The notes under the pieces are model-generated. The model was not told the origin of the DNA, searched no databases, and saw only the letters and a program-made list of their open reading frames with translations. Of a stretch of DNA of 64,000 nt, positions 1 through 47,733 are shown one piece after another. How positions within the stretch are numbered: position 1 is the stretch's first letter; each line of letters opens with the position of its first letter. Origin of the DNA: Charina bottae (Eukaryota; Chordata; Lepidosauria; Squamata; Charinaidae); NCBI GenBank assembly GCA_023362775.1, contig JALMGJ010000011.1:21254001-21318000 (forward strand), written 5' to 3'. The translations under genes and the position numbers were made by a program.

Positions 1-1
1 A

Positions 2-520
2 AAGATAAAACGGATATTTGGCAAACACCACATACCTGTATATTTCAAACCCACCAACACACTGAGACAGAGGCTTGTACACCCCAAAGATCAAACTCCA
101 AAACACAAGGAAAGCAATGTAGTGTATGCAATCCAGTGCAGTGAGGAGTGCTCTGAACTCTACATTGGAGAAACCAAACAACCTTTGTACAGGAGGATGG
201 CCCAACACAGGAGAAGTAACACCACAGGACCAGAGTCAGCAGTTTATCTTCATCTAAAGGAAAAAGGACACTCATTTGAGGACATTAATGTTCACATTTT
301 AGACAGAGAAGATAGGTGGTTTGAGAGAGGGGTCAAGGAATCCATTCATGCCAACTTGGAAAATCCTTCCTTGAATAGAGGTGGGGGCCTCAGGCATAAC
401 CTTTCCCCTATCTTCCTTCCTGCTTTGTCTTCTGTGCCTAGGAAGATTAAGACCATTTCACAAGCTCAACAGCAGCAGGGTAATCTTAACGATCCTCCTT
501 TAGATGATAAAGGGACTTAG
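2..520 (+). mobile_element. Penelope-like element, C-terminal end of ORF (GIY-YIG endonuclease region)
   Basis: The reading frame is open from base 2 to a stop at 518-520 and is cut by the window edge. The protein contains a VVYAIQC stretch, a cysteine pair, then LYIGETKQPLYRRMAQHRR and a downstream KGHSF region. This is the arrangement of the GIY-YIG endonuclease domain at the C-terminus of Penelope-like retroelements. The catalytic Tyr, Gly and Arg positions look retained, but the reverse transcriptase would lie upstream, outside the window. I see no frameshift in this piece. The element is a 5'-truncated or window-truncated copy with no host function implied. Confidence 0.8.
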
Positions 521-697
521 AAACAAACATCTCAAAAATAACCATGACCTAGCCCCAGGTGCAAGGTCACACAGCCAGCCTAGAAACATATTTAAGGATT
601 CCCTTACTAACTTTACTCAGACTGAAGAAGCTCCTTGGATAAGGAGTGAAACGTTTCCACTAAGAAAATAGAAATCCAGTTGACATGATTCAAGCTA
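521..697 (+). mobile_element. Penelope-like element 3' terminal region with hammerhead-like core
   Basis: This follows the element's stop codon. At 622-628 is CTGAAGA, then a hairpin of CTCCTT (631-636) with AAGGAG (641-646), then GAAAC. That order matches the conserved core of hammerhead ribozymes, which are known from Penelope-like element terminal repeats. The block ends near 697 with the same terminal bases as the inverted copy at 4175-4270. In this copy the upstream strand of stem I is missing, so it is probably not self-cleaving by itself. Confidence 0.6.
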
Positions 698-793
698 TTG
701 ATCAAAAATTATTTTATGCAGTTATGAAACCAGATGCTCAGCAAGGTAAGGTGATGATCTGCAAAATGAGCCCCATTAATTGTTTACTTTGTA

Positions 794-1060
794 AGGTAAA
801 GGTCCCCCCCCCCCGCGCACATTTGTGCAGTCGTGTCCGACTCTAGGGGCCGGTGCTCATCTCCGTTTGTTAGCCGAAGAGCCAGCGTTGTCCAAAGATG
901 CTTCCGCGGTCATGTGGCTGGCATGATGCACGTGGAACGCTGTTACCATCCCACCGAAGTGGTACCTATTAATCTACTTGCATTTGCACGCTTTCGAATT
1001 GCTAGGTTGGCAAGAGCTGGGGCGAGTGCGGGAGCTCACTCCGTCATGCGGGACTAGGGA
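794..1060 (-). repeat. tRNA-derived SINE, head-truncated, reverse orientation
   Basis: Matches the family seen at 17984, 32468, 49553, 53321 and 63047. It begins with the GGTAAAGGT tail and runs to the element middle. The tRNA-like head with its A and B boxes is missing at the right end. The short open frame here is a by-product of the SINE sequence. Confidence 0.8.
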
Positions 1061-2445
1061 TTTACTTTGTACTGCCCCACAAATAAATAACAATAGAGCC
1101 GTATCCATTCCACTGTCACATTATTTCATATAGCATATTCAACTCTAGACAGAGTAGGTAGTTGATTGGGAGAGAGATATTTTCTGTGGTGTTGTTGGAG
1201 AATAGTATATTCAGTAGATATATATGGTCTGATTACATGATTAATCTTGCACTTCCCTAAAATAGACATGCTAGCTTAAATAGGGATTTCTGGATCTTTC
1301 TCAAACCCATCAAATCTCTGCAGAAGATTAGTAATTATGTAATTACAACATATATAATTACAGTCACACTTATATATATATTAAAATATGATTATGAAAA
1401 ACACCTTGAGTATATCTGGAGACAAATGAATGCATTGATTTAATACATTGTTAGATAGAAAGTTAAATGAGGCGTAAATATCTTCGTTTTAGAAATATTT
1501 GCATTTTAGAAATTAACCATTGGATGGACAGAGAGAAAAAACTTGTGTGAAAGTGTGCATATAGAAGTTAGAAAGTACAGACTGGCAATGTTATTCAGTG
1601 GTTAGAGTGTGACATTCAAGAGCTGGGAGAGTTGAGTAGGTTAATATCGCAGCTCAGCCCAGTTCTTTGGGTAGCCTCAATTTTCTATCTGTAAAATAGT
1701 TTGAAGAAGGTTGGGTGTCTCCAGTAGATTTTTCAGAATAAATAATTACATCACCCTGTAAAATACTTATATTCAGGGCAGCTTGCAGTGTGTTTTTGTA
1801 TCCTAATGCAGGAAAAGTTAAAAAAAATCCTATCTAACATCTCAAGTTTTTAATAAAAATATTATTCGGAAACCTGAATGGAAGAAAAGAAACAGATAAT
1901 TAAACACTTGTCCTTAACTTCTGGCAGAAGGCCACACACTTATTTTTGCTCCTATGTCCAATTTGAGCTAGAAGGTTGATAGGGCGAATCAATGTCGGCT
2001 AGCCAAGTTGTCCATCTGGCTACCAAGCTAAACCATCCAAGGAGCTTTTGCAGCGTCATAGCTGATGCCAGGCGTGCCACTCTATCGATGCCCCTTAAAA
2101 ATACTTTGGGCCGAACGTGGCTCATTTAGGCTAGCAGCCAAGTTAGGATTGGCCAGAACAGGCCCAAGAGGACTAGATGGTGAAAGAATAACCAACCAAG
2201 AATAAGCACAGAAATAACTAACCAACCATGGCTTTAAGCCACGCTGTGTTTAATAACAGAATCTTGAATAAAAGCCACAGTTGGCTGGCTTCACTAAAGG
2301 CAGCCGTAAGTTTACACACTAAGTGGCTGGGTTCATAATGTCATTCGGATGCAGTCCAGTAGTTTAAGGCAGCTCCGGTGTTCCTCACCCAGCAGTTTGT
2401 GTCAAAAATAAGCGGTTGTAGAGCCTAGAGGAGGGAGCAACTCAC
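1061..2445. other. Mostly unassigned AT-rich DNA with one MIR-like SINE
   Basis: No coding exon is supported here. The first part is AT-rich. Around 1575-1790 there is an old MIR-like SINE: a GTGGTTAGAG head, a CTCAGTTT-like body and a CTGTAAAAT core. About 1980-2400 looks like a diverged dispersed repeat that I cannot name. Confidence 0.4.
1575..1790 (+). repeat. MIR-like ancient SINE
   Basis: A tRNA-like start (AGTGGTTAGAGTG) is followed by a body with CTCAATTTTCTATCTGTAAA. This order resembles the amniote MIR family. The copy is strongly diverged, so the assignment rests on short landmarks only. Confidence 0.5.
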
Positions 2446-2521
2446 CTTCCACGTGTTCGGAGCCTTCTGAGATCTGGCAAGAAAGCAGCAGCAGCAGCAG
2501 CAGGCAGGCAAACCCAGACAT
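2446..2521 (-). CDS. Candidate first coding exon encoding a signal peptide, divergent from PRKCG
   Basis: Read on the - strand, an ATG with a good context (ACACC before it) opens 25 codons that start MSGFACLLLLLLLSCQ and continue ISEGSEHVE. They end in phase 1 at GAAG followed by a consensus GTGAGT donor. A short start, a leucine-rich hydrophobic core and a small/polar end are what a signal peptide looks like. A phase-1 end is typical of first exons in immunoglobulin-superfamily and other secreted or type I membrane proteins. No matching second exon is visible between 1 and 2445, so the rest would lie outside the window. Against it: the leucine run comes from a short CAG/CTG repeat, which could mimic a signal peptide by chance. 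I cannot name the gene. Confidence 0.42.
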
Positions 2522-2783
2522 GGTGTCAGGAAGGCACAAGAAGTTTCTTGGGAATCCTCAGCGTTGTGGGGGGCGGGAGGGTCCGCTTTCCCAGGGTGAG
2601 AAGTGGGGCACAGCAGTCAGGGTCCGTACATGGAAGGACGGGGTGACAAGAAAGGGGTGAAGACCCAAGATTCCTGGGTGCTCTACGGATTGGTCTGGGG
2701 TTCTCTTCTGAAGGGTGAGGAGCAGACAGACTTTGCCTTACAGGCTGGGACAACGGTAACCGGCAGGGATTCTCCGTTGGGAC

Positions 2784-2791
2784 ATATATAT
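2784..2791 (-). promoter_or_regulatory. TATA-like motif upstream of the candidate - strand exon
   Basis: An ATATATAT stretch lies about 260 bp upstream of the candidate - strand start codon at 2521. The position would fit a TATA box with a 5' leader of roughly 230 nt. Such motifs are common by chance, so this only weakly supports the candidate gene. Confidence 0.15.
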
Positions 2792-3351
2792 CCATCTCTT
2801 CAGCCCTGCAGCCCAAGTTATTCATTAATAAGGCCCAGATAGTGCCCTGTCAAAGGGCAGCCTGCCTTCCACACTTGTTACCAGGAAATCTGAACTCAAA
2901 AACAGGGATCAGGATATGGGGATGGACCCAGGAGTCCGGCTTCTCCGCTAATCGTGATCACACACACACACACACCCCGCCTACCCCATCGTTCCCCAGG
3001 AAGAGCCTCTGTAGCAAGCCCAGAACTTCCTAACCCTCCTCGTTGGGTCGTCCCAGCTTCCTAATTCTGCTTCTTCTGCCATCCCATTCAGGAGATACTC
3101 TTTCCTTCTCAACCACATTGCTTTTGACCCATCACCGATTGGTTTGTCTTCCACCATGCCTTGCAAGGATGGGCTTGGTTTCTTGGGTGGGTGGGCAGGA
3201 GAAATCTCTGCCGGGGAGAAGGCTGGGAACCTGGGTTCCCTAAGGAGAGAGAGTGCAATTAAAAGAAAATTTAGAAAGGGGCGTGCATACAGTATGTGTG
3301 TGTGTCCTGCTGGCTCCTTGGAGAAAGAAACGCGTCGTGCTTCCTCTTTAA

Positions 3352-38880
<35,529 letters not shown>

Positions 38881-39090
38881 GAATGATCCCGTAATGACCC
38901 AACCTCCCCGTGTTAAGCCTTGGCTGTAGGACTCTGTTCCTGGGAGCACGAGTCCAAGTTGAAACCCAGTCCTAACTCTAATCTTAAAATCCCCAGAATT
39001 ATTTTGTTAATTGCATTCTCTGGTGTGTCGCTTCCCTCCTTCCTTTCCTCCATTAGGTGCAATCAAATTGGTGAGGTTAAGAATGAGAAA

Positions 39091-39099
39091 GCGCACGCG

Positions 39100-39135
<36 letters not shown>

Positions 39136-39136
39136 T
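39091..39136. repeat. (CG)n(CA)n alternating purine-pyrimidine tract
   Basis: 46 bp of GCGCGC passing into CACACA, 210 bp after the PRKCG stop and probably within its 3' UTR. Confidence 0.95.
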
Positions 39137-40572
39137 CAAGGGAAAGATAGTTTTGGAGCCTAGATAAAGGAGAGATTCCTCTTGTTATAATCAACCTTTG
39201 GAGGGTCCTGAAATTTGATTGAGGTGGTCTTCTCAGACATCAGGCAACCTAGGTGAGGAATTTTGTAAAGATTATTTATGACTTGTAATCTTTTCAGCGC
39301 TTGTATCACAGGAATCCAGCTTCTCTGGTCCCTGTGTCTTCTGTGATGGTCCTTCAAATGGTCCTTTTAGAACGCTCTGTAGGAGACCATGATGTGACTG
39401 GAATCAGGGAATTAGAGTAGAGGGTTGTGATTCCAATAAGATCCTCCTAATTTCCCCCAGGTAGTTGGGGTACCAGATGACTCATCTGGTTAGAAATGGC
39501 TAAACTGTAGGTTACCCTCCAGCTAATTTTATGCCATGCATATTCTGTGTAAAAATAATTTAAATGGCCAAAGGGTAACAGAGGGGGCTGTATTTTGTGA
39601 CAGGGGTATTGTAAGTGAAATTTGACTCAGGCTGTATCATCTGCTCTTGTTCCAGGACTATTATATGGCTGCAAAGCTTTAGAAAATGTCCTGATTGATA
39701 ATGCAGCAAAATGACAGCTATATGGTGAAATGTAGCTGTGTAATGAAAACGGAGGTCTAAATATGAAGTAGACACTGCATCGCTTAACTCTGCCTGAGAT
39801 TTGGGAAGCAAAGGTGGAATGCCGTGGCATGGATTTATTAAATCAGAGAACTCCACACTTAACAGAACCACCGTAAACTTGGATATGTAATTAGTGGAGA
39901 AAGAGCAGTCTCAGAATGCTGTGTTCATTTATACAGAAAGTGTCGGAGGAAGAGAACCTACCCTTTAGTTGCTACTACTGTAGTGTGCAGAATAGATATT
40001 TCTTTACAGACTTAAAATATTGAGTCTCCTCCGCTTGTCCTTCAGACGTGTTGAAACCGTAGTTCCATAAATCCCAATTCTAGCACATCTGCAGGATGCC
40101 AAGCTGGAGAACCCCATCTGAAAGGATAACTAGTCTACATTAAGAGATACTGAGTTACTCCCTTGAAATAATCTTTAAATCGGGAAGCTATCAAGGAAGA
40201 ATGACTGCCTCCTCTCCCCATTAATTATTGGTTCAAATAATTTCTGATACTCATTTCAATTAATATCCCTTATCCTATTTGCAAATTGTAATCTTTAGCT
40301 TCACCTCCATGGTGCTTTTCCTAGTCTTATCTGCTACAGTGTAATATTATAATACTTGATGTATCTGTCTACTTAAAACCCTGATTCCTTGCACCTCACA
40401 CTTTGTTAGTAGGCCTTCCTCCCCCAAATCTTGTGAAATCCTCCCCAGTCCTCCTTCCATCCCAGGCATCACATTGTACGTGGCACAGCCTCCTGGCCCT
40501 TTGTGTCTTAATTTCCCCATCACTAAAACCTTCCTCTAACATGGCTTCCCATCAACCAACTCAACAGCTGTA

Positions 40573-40578
40573 AATAAA
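40573..40578 (+). terminator. PRKCG: Candidate polyadenylation signal for PRKCG
   Basis: AATAAA within GTAAATAAAACTTTGG. It is the first canonical hexamer I find downstream of the stop codon, but the distance is long. Confidence 0.25.
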
Positions 40579-40600
40579 ACTTTGGAAGAGAGCAATGATA

Positions 40601-42240
40601 GTGGCATCATTGGCATTAGACTTGGATAAAATATGTCCCTTCTTCCACAGAACAGCATGTCCAGATGAAAACTTGTTCTTCTTCTCTTTCGTGCATTAGC
40701 TATTATATAATTATGCATTTATTTATATGTACATAACGAACATGTGTACCTTCCATGTTTCTATCTTTCTAAAGGGACACTCGTCTCTTTTCTTCCAAGC
40801 TACACCTGACCATCTTTTTACGGCTTTAAAACTGAGGTATGGTAAACTGAGATCTTGCCCTCTGGTTATTCTGAGAGCATCGCTACTGATCAGACTGTAA
40901 ACATTCCCTCGTGATTTTTCTGTTTACATTTTTTTTGTGCAGAAAAAGCATCCTGGTATTTATTTACCTGATGATAGAACTCCACTGGAAACTAGAATTT
41001 TCCTGCTGTGACCCGTGCCAGCTACTGTATAGTCATGAGATGGCACACTGAAAGTGCAATGTTTATTCACACTAGAGAAGTGTTTACTCCTATGAATTTG
41101 TGCTACAGATGAAAGAAAACTGAATTTAGTTGGCAGGTAGGGTAGGGTAAAAGGGTGACTTATTCTGCTGACAGCAGGACATATTTAGGAAGTGTGAAAA
41201 ATTAAAATGTTATTCCCTCTCATGCCCAAGGAGCAGTTCCTTCTCTCCTTTACGTTGGTTGAAACTCTGTCACTTCATAGCAACCTTCTCCATACTAGTA
41301 TACAATTCTATGCTCACTTCCTCCTCCTCCTCCTCCTCCTCCTCCTCATTGCTGATTGGGTAAGAGTGTTGTAGACCAATACAACTGATGGACATCAAGT
41401 GGTGGACGGCTGAAATACACATCCAGATAGTCAGTTATCGCTGTTAGACCTTCATGTTCTCCCTCTCTGGCAGACCATAAATACAGAGCATTTTTAAAGT
41501 ACCTGGAAATCCAATATATTGAATTAGTTAGTGGAGGAGTAGGGAAAATCCACAAGCTTTATACAGTATATTAGTCCCAGAATTGCAAAGCAAGAGGTAT
41601 AGATGCCAAAATATAAAGCTATCAGGGGCATTGTTGCCTATGTACAACTTAGGCCAATAATATTACAGGAAAGCAGAGTGATTTGCACAAGTATCTAAGG
41701 TAGTCCATAGGTAGAGCAGAAGGTTGTAGAATCCAGAGGTTCTGGGTTTATGAAAAGTGAGCAAGGTCTAGAGGCTGCCAGTTTGCACTCGTTCCCAAAC
41801 ATTTCTATAGTTCTTTTCTCCAACCCTTACAATGCATAAGTCTTCCATCAGTTTCCTGCCTCAATTTTTTTCTCTGCTGATTCCCCCCGCCCCCAACACC
41901 ACTTTGGGAATAACCAGACACCCCACGACTCATACATGTACCTTCCCTTTGGCTTGTGATTCTCTGTAGCCAGTATCATAATCTAATGGACTCACCTATG
42001 CATTTCAATATAAAAGATATTTATCCAATCCTCAGCATGTGTTTGTTTTTCTGTCAATAGCTCAGGTGGTAGGACTACAGATTTTGGGTTGTGGCTGATA
42101 ATGGGATTCCTGAAGTGCACTCTGAATCATGCTTCCTAGGTGGAAAATCCCATTGAATTCAGAGAAATTTACTTTTAAACAGTGGCTTCAGTTGGATAAT
42201 TTTAGACTGTGGATCTGAATGTCTTGCAGGAATTCTGTCC
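40601..42240. other. Intergenic, no gene seen
   Basis: AT-rich spacer. It contains a (CCT)n run at 41322-41348 and otherwise nothing I can name. Confidence 0.5.
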
Positions 42241-42249
42241 TTTTGATGG

Positions 42250-42692
42250 TACAGGTAGTCCTTGGGTTACAACAGCAATTGGGACCGGGAACTCTGTTGT
42301 TAAGCGGCGTGGTTGTAAAGTGCGACATCACGTGACAGTGTTGCTTAGTGACAGCAATTCCAGCAGTTCCAGTTGCTGTTGTTAAATGAGGACTGCACGT
42401 GTCATTAAGTGAGGACCTCACATGACCATGACTTCCGACTTCCTGATGGCTTCCCCACTGACTTTGCTTGTGGGAAGCTGGCAGGGAACTTTGGAAATTG
42501 CAATCACATGACCGTGGCTCACTGCAACATTGTAATCGTGAGCTGAGTGCCAAGCACCCGGATTGTGATCATGTGACCACGGGGATGCTGCAACGGCTGG
42601 AACTCCGAGGACCCATTGTAAGTTCCCTTGGTTCAATGCCGTCGTAACTTTGAACAGTCGCTGAACGGATGGTCATAATCTGAGGACTACCT
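42250..42692. mobile_element. MITE with TACAGGTAGTCCTC-type ends, diverged copy
   Basis: Begins TACAGGTAGTCCTTGGGTTA and ends near TGAGGACTACCTTA. The interior shares the GTTAAGTGAGGAC-like motifs of the other copies but is more diverged. Confidence 0.6.
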
Positions 42693-43344
42693 TACTACAC
42701 CATTTTTCCTGGATGTTCTAAGCCAGCTGTGATGTATTTTAGCAACTTGCAGTGCTACCTGCTAGATGAAGCCCTGGATTTCTGCCATGACGGCATTACT
42801 ACTGGAATAACCAAGGTGGAATTTGAGAGGGAGCCCCCCCCCCCCCCCCCGAGGCCATCAGAGCTGAATCCAGAGGCCTTCCCCAGCTGGGGATCCTAAT
42901 GTAACCTATCAAAAGATGAAAGGAGTCTCTGGCTAGAGGGCTGCTAATGCTGCCAGTAAAACATCAAGCACATTCAGGGCACCTCCACACGCCGCCTTTG
43001 CAGCCCTTCTCGAATCAGCGCCGCATCTCTGGGATGCCATAATGTCTCTGTTGAGCAGCTGAGCCCATTTATTTCCAGCTCAGCGGTCACGCCTCCAAAT
43101 TCACTGTGAGTTTGGTTTTCCACTTGAAACGCTAGAGCTCTGCAGAGCTGGTGGGTGGGTGGTGTTCTCGTTGGCAGGAGTTCCCAGAAAAGAATGAGGT
43201 TGTGGCAGCTTTGCCTTACCATGGCAGTGGGTTTTGACAAGTGAACACGTTGTATACACAGAGGGGCACAGGCTGGGTAGCTTTTGTTGTCATTACTGTT
43301 TTACTCCACAGGTCAACTGGAAGAAGCACTTGGTTGCCTTACTG

Positions 43345-43479
43345 CAGTGTGTTTCAAACTTGGCAGCTTTAAGATGTGTGGACTTCAACTCCCAGAATTC
43401 CCCAGCCAGCATGGCTGGCTGGGGAATTCTGGGAGTTGAAGTCCACACATCTTAAAGCTGCCAAGTTTGAAACACACTG
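43345..43479. mobile_element. hAT fold-back MITE (family 1)
   Basis: Near-perfect palindrome with CAGTGTGTTTCAAACTTGG ends. Flanking octamers CCTTACTG and TCTTATTG differ at two positions. Confidence 0.9.
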
Positions 43480-43489
43480 TCTTATTGGT

Positions 43490-44590
43490 ATTTCATGGTT
43501 GGTGGTGGGGAAGGCAATTATGGGCTGTCCTGGAACGGTTTGGGTGTGAAAACTGGGTCCTTGAAGAAAAAAAAAACGCCCTCTGCCTTTCCTTCATTAA
43601 CAAATTGTTAATGGGATACAGTTGGAAGGAGGGATGTAACAGACTTTGAGGCTGAAACGCAGGGCACCCTAACCCTGCCACCCCCGCCCCCCATTAACAT
43701 CCAGAGAGCAGCAAGCAACGTGGGCTGGCACGGCCATACCACGCTCAAGCCAAGGCTCTTAATTTATTTTAAAGCATCTTCAAGGCAGGAGGGCAGCCAG
43801 CCACTCATGTGCCTGACCGCGAACCCAACACAATATAAATGTGTTTTAACATCATCCCAAGCTCCATTTTATTCCTTAGCTAGGGTCCCTTGTTTTGGGT
43901 GAGTTTACAATGAAAAACAAAGTATACTCCCATGTGCACAGTAAGGGGTAACAAGCATGGGTCTTTGTTGGTTGTATGGGGAAGATGAGAACAGCAAAAT
44001 TTGGGTGGGCCTCATGTCTGGTTAGTTGTGCCAAGAACAATCTAGGATATTCTTACTGATAGACCACCATCTGCTTTATTCTGTGAACGAGACTAGTATC
44101 ATTGCATAATAAAAGCTTGGTCTGACTCTGGAAGACCATGGGAAAAAGAAAGAGCCAAGTGGAAAAAATAGTTGGTTTGATTTTACAGTTTCTAGTGACT
44201 TAGAGGCTGAAATGCAGGGTTTTTAAAAAAAATTCTGAGGTCTCTTGAGGAAAAGTATGTGGTTTGAACCAGTCAGGAATGGAACCCTCTCCATCTGGAA
44301 CAGATGTAATTAGGGCTTATGGACACTAGAAGGCGCTGCAGGATAAAAAGCAGTGTTCCCCACCCCCACCTTTTTTATTTTTTGGAGGAATTAATCCCTT
44401 CTTAATCTTACAATTCTTTCTACCTCTGGGCTCCAACAGCTGTGTAACAGAGAATAAGCAGGTGAGGATTTTCCTGCACTCTGGAAAGACTGCATTTGCA
44501 GCATTTGCGCCTTGTATGTAGCCATACCCAGTACAGGAACAGCTGGGGGAAACAGCCCTTTTCAAGAATTGTTCTTCTCAAACATTTATA
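43490..44590. other. Intergenic, no gene seen
   Basis: No coding exon or RNA gene is supported. A LINE tail begins at about 44595. Confidence 0.45.
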
Positions 44591-44594
44591 TATC

Positions 44595-44660
44595 TCTCGC
44601 TTTGTGCGAGATGGGCGGTGATGAAATTTGAAATATAAATAAATAAAATGTATATATTTA
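44595..44660 (+). mobile_element. LINE 3' tail (CR1/L2-like)
   Basis: TGTGCGAGATGGGCGGTGAT and an (AAAT)-rich end match the LINE tails at 5985 and 45640. Confidence 0.5.
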
Positions 44661-45249
44661 TGTATTGGTGAGTTCTGATCTTGGCCTGGAAAGCTCAGAT
44701 AGTTGAAGAAGGCAAAACAAACTCATGAGGATTTTTGATCCTAGGTTATTTTGGCTACCATGTGGTCTACTGTGCTGGGAGATAGGACGAGCCAGAATGT
44801 GAAGATTTGAGATTCAGGCATGTCCGTAATGCCATCTCCTTATAACATTGGCATTTGATGCTGTTCATCCTCTGGATCCTTATGGTATCTCCCTCCACCA
44901 GAAGCTATAACTATAGGGATAAAGTTGAGAAGAAAACCAATAAAGAGTTGTGGAATTCTGTAGGGTTGGGTTGGGTTGCTGGGCCTACTTACCTGACCAG
45001 ATTGTCTATCCTTTGATGAGCAATCTTAAAGCCTCCAATCAGTGTGCAGATTTTTGCAAACTGTTTGGACAGGTATTTGAGAGTACAATTATATGTTGCA
45101 TCACTGTGTGGGAAGAGTGAGCAGCTGCATGTGGTCACCAAATCCTTTAGTGTAGCCTCTGAAACTGCCTCCTAACCACAACAGCTGAAAATTGTTGGCC
45201 CAATGTCATGCCATTTTGAAGCAGGAAATACAGCAGAACTGTAATGTAT

Positions 45250-45705
45250 ACATTACCTGAGGGACCGTCTCATCCCCGGAACATCGTCCCGCCCCACTCG
45301 GTCATGCAGAGAGAGCATGCTACGGATCCCATGGGCAAAAGAGTTCCATCTAGCGGGATCCAGGAGGCGTGCCTTCTCTGCAGTAGCACCCGCCCTTTGG
45401 AATATCTTGCCCCTGGAGCTGAGGCGAGTTTCTTCGCTCCCGACCTTCCGGAAAGATTTGAAGTCCTGGTTCTGCTGCCTTGCTTGGGACGGGAATGCCA
45501 ATAGTTCCTCTTGGGAGTGGCTGGTGCCATGAAACCCGCCTTATTATTAACATCTTTCTATTTGGATGTTATATGTAAATGGTTGTTGTTGTAATTTTAT
45601 ATTTTTAACTTCTTGTTGTGAACCACCCAGAGTTCCCTGGTATAGAGGAGATGGGTGGTGATACAAATTTAAAAAATAAATAAATAATAAATAAATAAAT
45701 AAAAC
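45250..45705 (+). mobile_element. CR1/L2-like LINE, last part of ORF2 and 3' tail
   Basis: The translation includes ARAFSAVAPALWNILPLELR and PTFRKDLKSWF, the conserved end of the reverse-transcriptase ORF in reptilian CR1/L2-like LINEs. The 3' UTR CCACCCAGAGTTCCCTGG, GATGGGTGGT and an (AAAT)n tail follow. A 5'-truncated insertion. Confidence 0.8.
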
Positions 45706-45719
45706 GTAACCTCTAGAAT

Positions 45720-47350
45720 AGGTTTTACAAAGTTTCTGAGAAGTCCCCAAAGTCCCCCTCTCTAAAAAAGAAAAAAAATTGCCCTCCTTCTGTGTAACAT
45801 GACCAATGAACCAGGTGGAGTGGGCTCCCCTTTGCTGCCTGTTGAAACAGAGACTGGATAGCAAACTCTCTGGGATGCTTCGGTTTGGATTTCTGCACTA
45901 AGCAAGGGATGGACTTGATGGCCTCAGTGGGTCCCTCCAGTTCTATCATTTTATGCCCCTATTCACCTTGCATCATTAGCGTATCCACTGTAGCTGTCCT
46001 CCTCCTCCCCAAAAATGTTTAATGCAAGCTCCCGACGCAGATTTATTGCCTGCCTCTGCTATACGTAGTGTTCTGTTACGTGAAAAAGGTTCGGACAGGT
46101 ATTTGAGAGCAGAAAAAGGTTGTTCTGCTACTGGGAGCTTCTGAAGCTGACTCTGTGTTCATGGATTAAATATAATTATAGGGATTGCGCTACTCTAACT
46201 GGAAACAAGAACTTGGGAAATGTGGGCATACGGGTCAGTTTTATTTGGAAGAAGAAAGAACATGGCTACAGTTTTATGTTGAGCTTCAGGGAAGGTGTGA
46301 TAGAAACTGCGTTGGACTCAGAGAAGGGGAAAGACGATGGTGAGCTGGAACAGAAAAGGTATTTGAGTCCTGGGAAAGGAGAAAGTGTGAGAAAGAGACT
46401 CAACAACTCCACCTTGATTGTGTTAGGTAAAAGTTGGAATACAGAGGGGATGTAACAGACTTCCAAGATTCTGCTACAATACCCTAACCACGTTAAAATA
46501 CATTCCATTATCCTATTTCCAGGCCCTGCCTACCTCAATGACCTGAGAGAAGTAAACTCCATTAAACTGTTGCTTAGGTTCAGTGAAAAATGCTTAGGAA
46601 CATACTATACGGATGCGCTATACTATTACTAATACATACCTGTACTGTATATATACAGTACTTGTGTGTATCTCTCTGTGTGTGTCTGAATCACAAGTTA
46701 CAATTAAGGCAAAGACAATTCACCAAAGCAATGCCTGTAGTTAGATGCAACATTAGTCAGAGCTGATCCTGAATATAGGAGGCTGCCTTTCTGTTGTGTA
46801 AATGTACAGTAGATAGTATTACTCTGGTGTATCGGCATTTGTGTGAATTCATATATCTTTCTGGATGTATATTTATGTCTGTTGGCATATATCTTGTTCT
46901 GCATTAAGGTTGAGATGTGTCCCACATGTAATGGTTCTCCTCCTCCCACCTCCCTTTCAATAATCTCTCTATTATCGGCCAGGGTCTCTGTAGCTACATT
47001 CTTCCAGATGTTCAGGCTGAATGAGAGAAAGAGAGGAGTGTTTCTGTGTCTGTGACGTCATTCTATCTGCAGTGGTTGAGCATTCACATTCCAGTCACTG
47101 ACTTCTAGATCTACCGGGAGGCATCTTTGTGTCTTCTTTCATTTCTCTGAAAAAAAGCCCTGAAGATGGAAGTGAGTAAGTAGTTGCAGGAGAGAGGGTT
47201 GGAGAAGAGGCATTTCCTGTTTTCAGGGGTCATGGTGTGGGGGGAAAGGAACATAATTGAATTAAATCCACAGATTCTTGGATAGTGTTAGCCCTATGTA
47301 GATCAGACTAAGAAATCAACTCCAAAGGAAGATTAAAACCACATTTATTA
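45720..47350. other. Intergenic, no gene seen
   Basis: Unassigned sequence. Open frames of 70-110 codons on both strands lack recognisable domains or splice context. Confidence 0.4.
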
Positions 47351-47363
47351 TGATTGTCTATAG

Positions 47364-47531
47364 CAGTGTTTGTCAAACTTGGCAACTTTAAGATGTGTGG
47401 ACTTCAACTCCCAGAATTCCCCAGCCAGCATGCTGGCTGGATTCTGAGAGTTGAAGTCCACAAATGCTGGCTGGGGGATTCTGGGAGTTGAAGTCCACAC
47501 ATCTTAAAGTTGCCAAGTTTGACAAACACTG
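47364..47531. mobile_element. hAT fold-back MITE (family 1) with partial internal duplication
   Basis: CAGTGTTTGTCAAACTTGG termini. GTCTATAG on the left and GTCTGTAG on the right form an 8-bp target duplication with one change. The right arm segment with GGGAGTTGAAGTCCACA is partly duplicated. Confidence 0.9.
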
Positions 47532-47733
47532 GTCTGTAGTAACAGAATATTGCAAGTCTGATTGTGCTTAACCTTCTTCCTCTCTTATACTCATGTGAAT
47601 TAGGGTGGTGTCTGTCTGAGTCACTTCCACATTCCTTCTTCATATTTTGGGCTTAAGAGACGTTTTTCTCCTTGTTGCTTTGGTAACAGATCTTGCCTAC
47701 CTCTGTCAAGGTCATCATCTTTATTCTCTACAG

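Larger units (their letters stand above)
38881..40600 (+). other. PRKCG: Presumed PRKCG 3' UTR and flank
   Basis: No named transposon is seen in this stretch. The first canonical AATAAA after the stop lies at 40573-40578, implying a 3' UTR of about 1.7 kb unless a variant signal is used earlier. The exact 3' end cannot be set by eye. Confidence 0.3.
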
